A stretch of 64,000 nucleotides of DNA. Source: Himantopus leucocephalus. Its lineage: Eukaryota > Chordata > Aves > Charadriiformes > Recurvirostridae. A program made the translations under genes and the position numbers. This document shows, piece by piece, positions 37,813-49,700 of this stretch. Under the pieces are notes generated by a model, which was not told where the DNA came from, made no database searches, and was given only the letters and a program-made list of their open reading frames with translations. The stretch is taken from positions 68,881,175-68,945,174 of the forward strand of contig RSEF01000001.1 of NCBI GenBank assembly GCA_003993805.1, given 5' to 3'. Each line of letters opens with the position of its first letter. Within the stretch, counting starts at the first letter, position 1.

Positions 37813-40660
37813 GTAATTCTTCTTTTAAACTGAGAAATTCAGATCAGGCATCAGGGAGACGCAGTAAACAGGGAGCCTGGCGTTGCTGTTTTTAGACAGA
37901 CACTGTTCGGAGTAGGATTGCGCTTTAGGAGGTGCTAAGTATGTTCAGCAATATTGGCATTTTGTTTCAGTTGGGTGAAGATCCGAAAGCATATCTGAGC
38001 CCTTTGTGAATGGAAAGGGTCTTCCCTTGCACAGCTCTACTTTGCTTCTTCTTCTCACGTGGTAGATGTAAAGACCCACATCCCTCCTACCTCCATCTCA
38101 TCTCAACATCTGCTGAGAGGTGGCAGCTTCTCACGTTGGGTGAAGGAAAGGCAGGAAAGCCCTCAAGCTGCCTTTCCCCAGCCACGCCACCCTGCAGGGA
38201 TCACAGAAGTTGTGCGACTTAATCCTTCAGCCGCTGTGGCACGTTGCGGGGCGGTGACAATGAGCGTAAACAAAATACATAATTAATAAAGCAGTGGTGG
38301 TTTGCGTTTGGTGCTTTGCGATGGGTGGGACGTGAGGGGAAGCGGCAGGGTAATTATAGATGTGAAAAATGAGGCAGGAACATGCGGTAACCTTTCTAGG
38401 TTAGCTGTCCTTCTGATCGATGGCCTGCATTGTTTTCTCGCTAACCTTTTGGTGAACCTCCCCTTAGAATAACAGGGGAAATACAGTTATTCCCTTCCCC
38501 ATCATGTTTGTTGGTAAAGCACTCATGTACCGCCTTATTATTGCGCCGTAAATATTGCTGTGTGTTGGTAGTAAATCGTACAGTGGGTAAGGAGCTGCAC
38601 CTCATGCCGGGGCCTTTCCATCCTCCTCCTGCCCAGCTGGAGGCTGCCTGCCCATTGTGGTGCGGGCAATGGCACTGACTCTGTTGCGGTTCCAGTTAAA
38701 CCAAAAAGACCACTTTCCACAACTAAAATAGGTGTTGGGGGAGCTGCGAGGACAGAGGTGGGGAAGGGTGCCGTGAAGGAGGTGATGAAACCTAAGATGC
38801 ACCCTAAGGTTTTTGGTGGAGGAATGGGCAAGCTCCAAGACATTAGGGTCATGAATTCACAGGCTTACAACTGGTGGCACAGGCCTTTTAAGGGGAGGTG
38901 TTGGTCCATTGGCATCCCCTGCTGCATGCATGTACTCTGGTTTTAGCTGTCAAAGCCAAACTTACTCTGTTTTCAGTAATTTCAAACACAGCCCTCAAGT
39001 GATGAGGTTTCTGAGAGCTGCAGCCAAGTTTATGTACCCCAAACTCCTCCATCAGGAGGAAGATGATTCGCTTCAGGCATTTCATGGGGAAGCATATGAT
39101 ATACACCAGATAAAATTGCAACATGTAAAAAAATGTAAAGAATGCCAGGAAATGTTCTTGAACCCTGAAGTTGACTTAGCAGACGGCAAAATGGTTACAG
39201 GCAGTCATGATAATTGAAGATATGAATGTATACATAAGAGAGCCCCTTCTTTCAAGAAAGGGTGGATCTTTGCCTTCATGTCCTGGGAAGTACTTTTGAT
39301 TGTTGTATTTATTTCTGCGGAGTAATTACTGAACTTCCCCTCAGCCAAAAGGATTCCTGATATATGGGGATTTCTTCACCCTTTACAAGGACAGTACTGC
39401 CTACTTGCAAAACAGTCAAATTAAGAAATGACATCCGTACCACAGTGTGATCCAAGGACAAATTGGAAGTTAAAATTAATCAGATGGGAGTCATTCCAGA
39501 TTCCCCTCGTGTATGGCAAAGAGGAGGAAAAGTTTCTTTTGTATGATGTTTTTTTCTGGAAGTTTTGTCTCCAAAATTTCTGTCATGGCCACCTAAAATT
39601 TTAACATGCGGGAAATGTTTATATTTTTTTCAGAACATTGGGATAGCTTTAAGAATTTGTTTTGGCAAGAAAAAAATGAAACTGTAAAAGGAGACATTTG
39701 AAGAGTCCCAGAAACAAATATATGACTATGTGTTGACATGTTATGAAGGTGTTGGGAGCGACTCCTTACTTAAAATTGTGTTGAAATTTGCACTTACTAT
39801 GGATTTAAATTCATCAGCTTCACACTTTAATGATTGAATTTAGTCTCCTGATTTGGTACAGAGATGCGTTGGAGAACAATTGAATTTTCCATGTGATGGT
39901 TTTAAATAAAGAATGAACTTAACTTTACAGAAGACTTTATTTTACAAGTCTTCCTTCTGAAGTGTTGCCTTTCTTCCTGCAGGCATCACGGTTCCTTCGG
40001 GACTATTTGCACACCACACGTGCATTCTTGCCTGTATTCTGGTTTTCTGTCTGGCTCCTGTAAGATATGTGGAATTAAAGGTTAAAGTAAGAGTTGTTCC
40101 TCTTCAAACAGCTGCAAGGGCTCTCTTCTGTGTCTAGACAATTGGGGAATTGAAGTCTTTGGCCTTAAAATGTAGTAGCCCCCATCCCCATGTGAGTTAG
40201 GGTGTGAGTGGGAGCAGAGGACATTCACAGAAAACACCATTTCAGAGATGGTGTTTCAGGCTTGCCCTGTCCATCCCTTTGCTCCCTAGGTGCTGGACCA
40301 GCAGGCATTTAGCCCAGGAAGGGTGAAACCTAGGAGGAGGGGTGGGGAAGGAGGGGATGTCAGGAAGAAATAAACTGGTGTTTGGAGTGAGCAGGTGAGC
40401 TGAGTGGAGTTTTGAAGTGGAACAAGGGCTGGTGGGTACAGTGGAAGGAGTGGGAGGTTAGGGCAGGGACTAGGGGAGCTAGCATGGGAGATGTGGTACG
40501 GGGGGAGCGGAGCCCCACTCGCTATAGACAAGGCACTGCTGCCTCCAAGCGCTTGGGGTGCCGCTTGCCACTATCGCTGTGCCCAAGGCTCCATGAGTAG
40601 CAGGGGGTACCCAGTTACCCTATGGTCCTCAGGTTTGTGCTTGAGAGCCTCGAGCACTTA

Positions 40661-40755
40661 CCATAGAATCCTAGAATATCTTGTGTTGGAAGGGACCTGT
40701 AAGGATCATCAAGTCCAACTCCCTGCTCCTCACAGGAGTCCACACCGAGGTCCAC
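40661..40755 (-). mobile_element. CR1 LINE 3' end fragment
   Basis: CCATAGAATCCTAGAATAT followed by TTGGAAGGGACCTGTAAGGA and TCATCAAGTCCAACTCCCTG is the reverse complement of the well-known avian CR1 3' end, including the short terminal ATTCTATG-type repeat. Only about 95 bases remain, so it is a severely 5'-truncated copy inserted opposite to the HIPK2 direction. Such short CR1 tails are typical of bird genomes and are the main reason for the host assignment. Confidence 0.88.
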
Positions 40756-41150
40756 ACTGATTTGATACGTGCTGGAAGGGTGTTTGTGTGCTGGCTTGTT
40801 GAGAGTAGCCATGTGTTACCAGCAGCCTGAGATTTTAGCACTGATCCTTTGTCCTTCCTGCAGATTTGCTGAAGCCTTACTTTATTGTACTCTTTCCGTA
40901 ACCAACAGCAGGATACCAGTAGGCCAGTAGCTGCTGGGAATTCCCAGCGGGGCTGCTCACCTCTGTGGGCTCGCTCCTGTCCCTATCGGCTGCAGCATCC
41001 AGACTGTTAGTGGTCACCTCGGTGAGTCAGGGACTGTGTTTTGTGCAGGCTTGGTTGCAGATCGCAGCTTTGCAGATGCTGAGCAGCAAGTCTCGGAGGT
41101 TATATTTCCGGGGTGATGAGGGATCCCAAGTCAGGTTGCGAGTCTTTTAG

Positions 41151-41255
41151 GGCGGGGACTGTTTTCTTACGCTTTTTTTACAGCACCTAGTATAGTAGAG
41201 CCCTGCTTAAGTCTTCCAGATTTTAGCCCTAGTATAAATGCAATAAAAATAAGTT
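41151..41255 (+). repeat. MIR/L2-type element 3' tail
   Basis: GGCGGGGACTGTTTTCTTAC..TTTACAGCACCTAGTATAGTAGAGCCCTGCTT..TAGCCCTAGTATAAATGCAAT matches the amniote pattern GCGGGGACTGTCT..TACAGCGCCTAGCACAATGGGGCCCTG..CTAGGC..AATACAAATAATAA in order and spacing. It is an old copy, in the same direction as the gene. The family name rests on my memory of reptile and bird consensus sequences. Confidence 0.6.
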
Positions 41256-41747
41256 AAATCGGAATGGAGTCGTGTTTCCACAATTCTGTGGAAGAGGAAT
41301 GTTTTCCCGTGGTGCTGTGCCCTGTTTCTTGTACAGGGGGCTGTTGTCACCTGCTCTGCAGGTTGCTCTGTGAGCTGTGTTGATTGGAGTAGGGCTTGAG
41401 TTAAAGGTGGAAATTTGCAGCAGGAATAGCCAGCTGGGGCAGCTCCAGGGTGCTCCTGCTGCTCCCAGCCACACGTACCTCCACGTGCGGGTGGGCAGGC
41501 ATTCCCAGGCTATTCCTAAAACTTATTTGTAGACCAGGCAGGTTCTCACAGCGTAGGTGGGATGCTGCGACTCACCGAGCGGGGCATAAAAGTGGGCCTT
41601 GGATTTCATGAGCTGTTCCTGACACACTGTCTTGCTGGGTGACATCTACAGGTCATTTTGCCTCAAAATCTGCCTTGCCTCAGTAATGCCCGTCTCTTTT
41701 GAAAGAGCTTTCTAATCCGTGTATTATTATTGCTGTTCCCAAATATC

Positions 41748-42035
41748 ATAAATAGAAGACATTGTGGTCTAATAGATACAGCACACTGTTCACAAGGACC
41801 CCGCTTCTTTTCTTGGCTTTCCTACGTTCTCTCCGTATGATCTTGGGCGAACTGCTCCACCAATCTGTTCCCCTGTCACCACACATCGCCTTAGATCATC
41901 AATTCTCTGGAGCAGATGCAGTCCCTTAGCACGTCGTCTTTTAGCGTCTAGCATTATGGGGCTCCAGTCTCCACCGGGACTTCTGCGTACTACAGAAATA
42001 CAAATAGTTGTGGCTAATAATAATATTAAATCTGC
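41748..42035 (+). repeat. Near full-length MIR-type CORE-SINE with L2-like tail
   Basis: The head GTGGTCTAATAGATACAGCA corresponds to the tRNA-derived part (GTGGTCTAATGGATAGAGCA). ATGATCTTGGGCGAACTGCT matches the GTGACCTTGGGCAAGTCACT core. The tail has CTCTGGAGCAG, TAGCGTCTAGCATTATGGGG and AATACAAATAGT before a TAATAATAATATTAA end. All blocks are in consensus order, making this the best preserved ancient SINE of the window, 500 bp downstream of a related tail in the same orientation. Confidence 0.72.
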
Positions 42036-44213
42036 GTGGCTCTTCAGAGATAAGTAAAGGGCAATGCTCCTTTCTCCGAGGAGCAGGCAGGATAAGTACT
42101 TTATTCTTGTCTTTGTCTTTTTCTAATTAAAAAAAACAAGCGGCCAGTAGATGTGATTAAAAGAAAAAAAAATAAAGGAGGCTGCAGTAATTAGATATTT
42201 TTAGCCTCAGTCCCGCTACTTGCTCTGTGAAGCCAATCTTAGGATCATGGCCTGAGTCTGGTTCCTATCCGTGTTTGCCAGGGGTAGAAATCCTTTCGGA
42301 GCTTTATATTGGCACTTGGCTCAGTGTTCAGGTTAATCCCATAAAACCACCATGCAACTTGGTGCAACTTTCAGTATTTGCTGTGAACAAAAGTCTTGGG
42401 GAACATTATAGATCTGAGGCAAGGAGCTTCACTTGGCCAGTATGTGGCAGGGCTCTGGGCTGGAACGATAAGGGTCTGGGATGGAGCTGAGTGTGGCAGA
42501 ATGGGAGGCTGTCGGAGATGAGAAGTCAACTCTTGACTGTCTCTGTGTGCTTTAGGATTTTTTTTAATTATTATTTCATTTCCAAAGAAACACAACAGCA
42601 CCAACAAAAGGTCTTAAATATTCAACAGTGAAAACAATAGATTTGAAAAGGAAAACAAAAAGTTAGAGCCAGCTCTGGCATTGGTGGACATTTGGCTCTG
42701 AGGGAAGCGAGAACAGCTTGGATTTGCATAAATTGCATACTGCGGGTCAGAAAGCAGAGTCAGAATTATGCTTTCATTGCAGTGGCATGAATGGGAGCAC
42801 ATAATTGGCATTCTTCCCTTCTTGATCAGATGCCTCCTTCAGGGGATCTCTGCACCCAATACGTTGTGGCTCATCCATTCACTGCCTGGCAAGGATAGGG
42901 CTTTTGTTTTCAAACTATAATTTTTCTAGTCTCTGATTTCTTCCATAACCTGGGAAAGCCCCAGCCCTCCTCCCTGTGCATTGCCCTTTGTTTCGGAGAA
43001 CAACCAGAGGTCACTCTGTGCTGAATGTAGCTGCTGTTGCATCACGCACACCCCCCCGCTCCGTGCATGTTTCTGCACTTCTGGGTCAGTGTGGAGCTGA
43101 CGACCCCCGCGGGCATTGGTTGTGGTCCTCAGCCTTGGGCACCTCCTCTGAAGTTTACGGAGTCCTGCTTTTCAGAGTCTGAAGAGACAACCGTGATTGT
43201 GATCAGTCTGGTGGGACTTCCTCCAGGGATGTACGAAGATGCGCTGCTGGCTGGGACAAGCTTAGTTATGTCTCTTGGCTGACCCAGGACCTGGCTTTCT
43301 TTTCCATTATTGGGCTTAATAGCTTTTCTTGCCTCTTAAGATTTCCAGCTCAAGTGCAACAAGGACTTGCTAGCAGATTCAGATTCAGGGAAGCACTTAA
43401 ATGTAGGCTTAACTTTAGCTGCATCCAATGCCCTCACTGGGACTCAGGCACGTATTGCCTGCAGGTGATGCATATGGTAAAGGGCTTCGCTGAACTGGAG
43501 CCGCAGCCTCCAGCAAGTGCGTATAGTGCTGCTAAAAACTCATGTCCATTCAGACATCAGCAGCCACGTGGAAGCCTTTCCAGCTGGATGTCAGGTCCTG
43601 GTCCTCCTCCCCACGTGGTTCACTGTCAGCACTGCCCGCGCCAGGGCTTCCTCTCTCATCCTGGGTGCGTGTTCGCAGTTTCTCTCTCCACAGAGTCACT
43701 GGCCAGACCAAATGCCACGTGCCACTTGGCCATGTCCCATCCTTTCCTGGGACCATACCCACCCTGCTGTTGATACAGATCGGCCCGGCGGCAAAGGCAA
43801 ATGGCAACTAACGGCTATTGATGACTGGGTCCTGCCTCTTCATTTATCCACAGATAAATGTTTAACCTGTCAGCGCTGAGAAATCATACTGATTGGAGAG
43901 GCTTTGTTTTATTCCTTGGGTCTGCTAATTGAAAGGGCGAGTCCTCCTTTAATATTTTCCTGCCATGGGCTTGGTTGTACTGTACCTTGTCTGAAAAAGC
44001 TTTTATTTTCAAGGCACAGGGAAAATGATGTTTATAAAATATAAACTACGGGAATTTTCATTCCCCTCTGGCTTTAGGAGGAGGAGAGCAGCTGGTAGAG
44101 AGTGGATGAGAAAGGCTTTATCTGCTATATTTTGGTTACTGCGCTTTGAGTGATGGGTTTAATAATTGATAGAGCAATTTAGCAATGATCCATAATCCCG
44201 AAAGAAGCCTACG

Positions 44214-44246
44214 CTCCCCTCCCTCTCCCTCTCCCTCCCTCCCTCT
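44214..44246 (-). other. Homopyrimidine tract; G-quadruplex / i-motif / H-DNA candidate
   Basis: Thirty-three bases contain only C and T on the plus strand. The opposite strand reads as six G runs (GGG to GGGG) with loops of A or AGA, an excellent quadruplex pattern. The C-rich strand could form an i-motif, and the near mirror symmetry of the CCCTCT units would allow a triplex. Only the pattern is seen; structure formation is inferred. Confidence 0.75.
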
Positions 44247-45741
44247 GAGACTGACAGGCTGCTCTCAGTGTTTTTGTCTGCAAAATTTCATCCCTTGGTT
44301 TCTGTAAACAGCCTGACATGGGAGAGGGGGGAAAAAAGCAACTGTTTCTAAATCTTTTGTCTTGTTTCCACAAACAGCTGCGCTGCCTTCTCCAGCTCAG
44401 GGCTTCAGTCATTTGCTCGCATGCTCTTGCTGAAGAGAGCAGGAGGTTTTCTTTCAGGCCCCAACCTAAATGGAATGTATATATGCAATGTGTATCAGAG
44501 ATCAGAGTGGTGCAGAGCCTCCCAGCAGGGACCCCTCCCTCCCCATTTAAACCCAGGCTTTGTTCGTGGCTGAATCCGGCTTTCTTAATCCCAAGAAAGG
44601 TGCATAGTGATGGCAAGTGCTTGGGGTATGCTAGTGCACTTTGCTTGAAACTCTTCCAGGATTAACCCATGGAAATTGCTTTTTCCAAGAGCCTCGTGCT
44701 GACGGTCACAGCAAGCGTCAGGGTCCCATTGGGGTGCTTGGTGTATAAACGTCTATGTGAAACCCCATTTTTTAAGATGAGTGCACACCATCTGTGCTTG
44801 CCCAGCTTGCCCCCGTAGCAGCACAGGGCCATTTGCAGATGCATGGTGTGCACCCCCTGCATGGGCGTAGGGGGTTTCAGCGCTCCTGTGCATGACGTCC
44901 ACCTCTCTCTTCATCCACAATAAGTGCAGGAAGAGAGCAGAGAAGATGAGACAGAAAAAGGAGACAGAGGTAAGCAGGAGATAAAAAGACACAAGGTTAG
45001 AGGTACTGAATATGTGTTGAGGCCAAGGTAGGGTGAAGATAGGGAGGAGGTGCAGCCTGCAGAAAGCTGGGTATAGGCAAATTCAAGTGAGATGTATTAA
45101 GTTATGTTTTTCCATATGTATTACATAGACGCCAGATTGACAACAAGTTGTAATTAAGCATGACACAGTCAGCTACACACAGCTGTATTATTCCTTAAAA
45201 TTACAAGGGGTGAGGTCCTTTGGGGCACAGCAAAGTTTATGGACGCTCCACCATGGGAGGTCTGTAAGACAAGCTGGCTAAACGCTTGTCAGGAGTGACA
45301 CAGGCATGGGATGGCCCGATATCAGGGCAGGGAAGGAGCGGGTGACTTCCCAGGGTCTGGGCTAGCCCTGTCAGCCTCTGACACCATCCTCTGGAGTATT
45401 TTCACCCTTCCCAGTCAGAACCCTGGTGGAACATGAGCGGTGTCAAGGGGCGGATAGTTTAGTCTGCTTCTATGATTTATTTGCTATTAAATACCCGTAG
45501 TAATGATAGGCTTCCAAGGCTTGTTCGATAATTATGCCAATCAAGTCCAGAAGGAATTCTTGTGTAACTCGCTCTCTGTTTTTAAAAGACAGATAGAACC
45601 GTGAGTGTATATTTGCTAAAAACACCCTGGCACCTGTATCTGTACCCCCTGAAACACTCCTGGCTACGTAGTGTTTTGCCTGGATGTAGGAGGATCGTGG
45701 TGACCTTCCTGTTGACAAGTATATAGTTACTGCACCATATA

Positions 45742-46660
45742 GAGTCAGAGTAGTTCAGGTGGGAGGGGGCCTTGGGAGGTCATTTAGCCCAACCTGTTGC
45801 TCGATGTAGGGCCAGCCATGAGATCAAGACTGGGGCTTTGTCTTGTCTGGTCTTGAAAGCCTCCAAGGATGGGGACTGCACAGCCTCTCAGGGCAGTCTG
45901 TGCCGGTGGTTCATTATCTGCAGGGTAGAGGCGTTTTCCCTGTCCCCAGTGGGAACCTTCCCTGTTTCAGTTTATGTCTGTCATCTCCACCTCCTGCTGC
46001 CAACTTGAGCAGAGAGCCTGGCACCATCTTCTTCATGTGGCAGAGAAGAAGGGGGCAGGCTGCTGACAGGTCCCCCATGGCTGTCTCCCCCCCCGCTGAG
46101 GTTGCTCCAGTCTGCCCATGCACTGGGGGCCCCAGGCAGAACGTGGTATCCAGATGTGGTCTCACAAGTGTGACTGGAGGTGGGTCATCACATTCCTTGG
46201 TCTGCTGGCGCTGCTCCAGGGGTGCAGTTGGTCCAGCTGCTACCAGGGTCCTCGTTTGAGCCCACTGCCCCCAAAGTTAAGGTGCTCATGGCCTTTGCTG
46301 CGTAGTGGTTCCTAGCTATTGTCACCAGGGCTCATCTGTCCCATGGGGAGGACTCAGCATTTGTCCCGGCTGCATTTCAGAAGGTCCCTGTTGGCCCATG
46401 CCTCCTGGCTGTCCAGGTCCCTCTGGGTGGCAGCCCTGCCCTCAAGCACATTGCCAGGTCTCTCCAGTTTGGTGTCACCCCTAAAGTGGATGAGAGTGCA
46501 CTCTGCCTCCTCCCCTGGGTCAGTGATAAAGATGTTAAACAAGACCGGTCCTGGGATAAACCCCTGCGGTACCTCACTTGTTACCAGCCTCCAGTTTATA
46601 TTTATGTCCTGTAACATAAACCATCACCGAAGGCTGAGTGGATCCAGCTTCCAGTCCTCT
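45742..46660 (-). mobile_element. CR1 LINE fragment with decayed reverse transcriptase C-terminus
   Basis: Read on the minus strand, 46617 down to 46354 encodes a piece of the CR1 reverse transcriptase: VPQGFIPGPVLFNIF, then CTLIHFRGDTKL, then LEGRAATQRDLD and KCSRDKC. This matches the usual VPQGSVLGPVLFNIF, FADDTKL and RALQRDLD landmarks. The catalytic FADD box has become FRGD, and a stop follows KCSRDKC, where the protein normally continues with K-VLHLG, so it is dead. Downstream sequence to about 45742 is the CR1 3' region (ending AGTTCAGGTGGGAGGGGGCC, the degenerate GGTTGGAAGGGACC block). The copy is 5'-truncated and lies antisense to HIPK2. The far boundary near 46660 is approximate. Confidence 0.9.
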
Positions 46661-46744
46661 GAGCTGATACAGATATTTTTTGATGTGTTGCAAACTTATC
46701 TTGAGGGATGGGTGAGGGCAAAGTGAGCAATGCAGTGCTGGAGC

Positions 46745-46760
46745 TACCCTCTAGTGGTGG
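46745..46760 (-). promoter_or_regulatory. Possible CTCF site
   Basis: The minus strand reads CCACTAGAGGGTA, matching the CTCF core CCASYAGRKGGC at 11 of 12 positions. It lies about 90 bases beyond the end of the CR1 fragment. A single motif match is weak evidence for binding. Confidence 0.3.
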
Positions 46761-49700
46761 TTGCCCTGGTGGTCTGACAGCCCTGGAAGTGGCTCTGGCT
46801 ACACTCGCAGTCCTTTCCAGAACCCGGGTGTAGCTGTGTTTGATCTGTGAAATAGGGAGCGTTTAAGTAGACCCTTTAGAGGCACCGTCCCTCCTTACAA
46901 CTCAAACCAAAACATCTTTGTAGGTAAACAGTGTACTCTACTAGATTGGGTGACATTCCTCAATGGCCCTTTCCCTCCCTCCTGAATATCCCTGTGTTGA
47001 CTAAACTCTCTGGGGTTTGAACTTTACGCTGGAATCTGAAAGGCACGGTGTGCCTGGGATGAGTCCTGACTCCTAGGGCTGTCCCTTGCTGCGATTCTGC
47101 TGGACTGGTGCTTCCCAACACAGTCCAGAGATCATGGCAGTCCTTGAGGCCTAGCAAGCGGTCTGCAGAGCTGCACCACTTCTGTATGGCCTTCGGCTGA
47201 AGATCCGAGCAAACTCCAGCAGTCAGGGATGCAGGAGAAATGCAGAGGTCCCGCAGCGAGGCCAGCAATGAGGGTGAGCCTGGCTCTCCCCGACTGGGAG
47301 CAGCACAGGTGGGGTCTGGAGCTGCTGTCCTGCCCACTGCGTGGGACAGGAAGTGAGCGAGCAAGCAGGAGCTGTTGGTGCTTGTAGGTGTTAAGCTCTG
47401 GCCCTGATGGCTGGCTTTTTCACAGGTGGAAAGTCTGCAATTGCCCAGCCCCAAAGCAGAGGAAGTCCTTGAGTCTGGGGGTCATCCATATTAGATGTTT
47501 GCATCCCTTCCAGGAGTCTGTGCTAGTGGGGAGGTGGAGGGGTGAGGGAAATAGCAACTATAACCATTTACTCCGAGAATATGAGCACGTCTCCTTTTAC
47601 AGCCCTACACTTAAGAAGTGATTTGGGGTCTGAGAGGTACAGAGGGACAAAAAAAGGTGCTCTGTGCTCTCCATCTCCATTAACTAAGAGCTAAGGGTAC
47701 TCTGCATGCCACAGTATACGGCAATAAAAAGTGGATACCTCCACAAAATACAAAAGGGTCAAGTGAGCAGGTATGAGAAAGAGTCCATAAAGATGCTGAA
47801 GAAAGGATTCAGCTGGGAGGAAGATGGAGCCCCATCGCTTGAATAAAAACCCCTTTGTACAACACACGAAGGATGAAGTTCCTCCTCCTGACAGGAGGTA
47901 TCTTGGTGCATCGGAAAAGACAAATGCTGAAAGGGGTCAAGCCCTGGGCCTGCAGCTGGTCAGTGTGTGCCTGCTTGGGCCAGGGGGTCCGGCTCCTGCC
48001 TCTCTGCCTCTGCCCAGGGCTTTCTGGATGGAGATGTGAAAGCTGCTGCTTCCTGAAGTTCAGGCTTTGGCAGGTGAGACTAACAGGGAGAAGACAGGAG
48101 CTGTGTATATCGACTCAGCAGACAGCATCACTGTAGGTCTGTCTCCACTGCCTGCAGCTGCCCGCAACCTTCTTCTAGAAGCGTCACCCTGAAGGCAAGG
48201 AGCAGGCACGCTCTCAGCTCAAGGTGCCAGCAAGTATCAAGTTTTGAGTTATATTTTTGTCTGATATGTATACTTGTCCATGAAGGACTCTGCTGAGACA
48301 ATCACGCTCGGCCAGAGGACCCTACCAGAGGTGGTAAATTATCCCCGAGGAGGGCAGTTTGCAGGGTAGTTTTAAAATTCAGAAAGAGCCCAGCTCTCTG
48401 AATTCAAGTCTGTGGAAATGAATTTTTTTGGCATTTGTTTTTAAGGTCCTGTGATGTGTGGGTGAAAAAGCCAGAGAGCTAGACTGGTAATTAATTTTCC
48501 TGACAGAAACACCAGACAATGAAATTACCCTGCCACAAAGCAGGGTTGCTAAAGTAAATACTCTGCCAGCAGCAGGCCTGAAAGCAGGACGGGGTCATAT
48601 GTGAGGTGCAAGCAAATGATGAGATGGCACTTGTGCCTCTAGGGACCTGCGGGCACTGCCAGCACGGGGACCATCATGTCCTGGTTCCCTGGCACCCAGC
48701 ACCGGCAGTTCTGGTATACACCGGCGCATTGAAGCTGGGCTCCAAGGTGATGGGGGACTTGCTGGACCCAGTGCTGAGCTGAGGAGCAGGTCACCCTTTG
48801 CTGACCAGGGGAGTAACTTGGTCTGGGAAAGGGGTAGGAGATGTGTGGAGTGGGCATGGGCTGGCTGCTTGTCTCCTGGAGATTCAGGCTCTTGGCTGGG
48901 GGTGGTTTCTTCAGTCTCTCCCCAGGCTGGTGGTTAGTGGTTTCTAAATCTTTGGTCTATGCTGGCGAGATCTGTGTGAGCTGTAGAACAGGTTGTGCCT
49001 GCATGTACAGAAGGGGAGTGTCTTTCGTTGGGGGATGTCGGAGGCAGCTCGTGGGAGAGGGAGGACAGGAGGGCAGTTTTCTGTTTTCCCTCTGTGTGTC
49101 TTGTACCAGAGGCTGGAATTACTGTGCCGAGGGCATTGCGGATGCACAGCCAAAAAAAAAAAATGGTGGAGAGCAGTAAAAGGGGATGTTCCTGCATGTA
49201 GTGAAGTATCTGGCAGCGGGCTGCCTTTGCATGGTTTCAGACAAGATCCCCACCACAATCCAAAGGTTTGGTGAGTCTGTGTAAAAACAAGCAGGATTAT
49301 TGGGATGGAAAACACTTCCCTGTGCAGCCGTGGAGAGATCTGCTGAAGATCTCAGCGCTGTTCTGGGGGGACCTGCCTCCATGTGAACGGTTGTTCTGAT
49401 TTATAATTACAATACTCTGATGTGCAGATTTAATAGGGTATTTTCCCCTGTTACATAGTGCTACCAGCTGCAGAATGGAGAAATCCCACATAAGAACTGG
49501 CTAAGACACGGAAATGTTTTCTTTCCCTTTGGAAAAGAGAACTACACCATTCTTAGAGCAGCTTAACTAATTCTGCATGCTTTTAGGAATAAAAGGGTCA
49601 GTTATGGAGTAGCCTGCATGCACATTTTAGGATCAGAGTTATTTAATGTATTAGTTGGCTGTCAAAAGTGGTCGACCAGCAGTGAAGTGCTTAAGTGTGC

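Noticed and set aside
38909..39217. 102-codon open frame with an acidic and Lys-rich composition (HQEEDDSL..)
   Set aside because: Looks protein-like at a glance, but I recognise no family, and no splice or retrogene signature flanks it.
40321..40356. G-rich stretch resembling a G-quadruplex
   Set aside because: Only three close runs of G; the fourth is 15 bases away, so the pattern is weak.
42722..42729. Isolated octamer ATTTGCAT
   Set aside because: A single copy is at chance level; only the three-site cluster at 32587-32716 was kept.
46960..47454. 164-codon minus-strand open frame
   Set aside because: No recognisable domain, GC-rich intron sequence, no start context or neighbouring exon signals.
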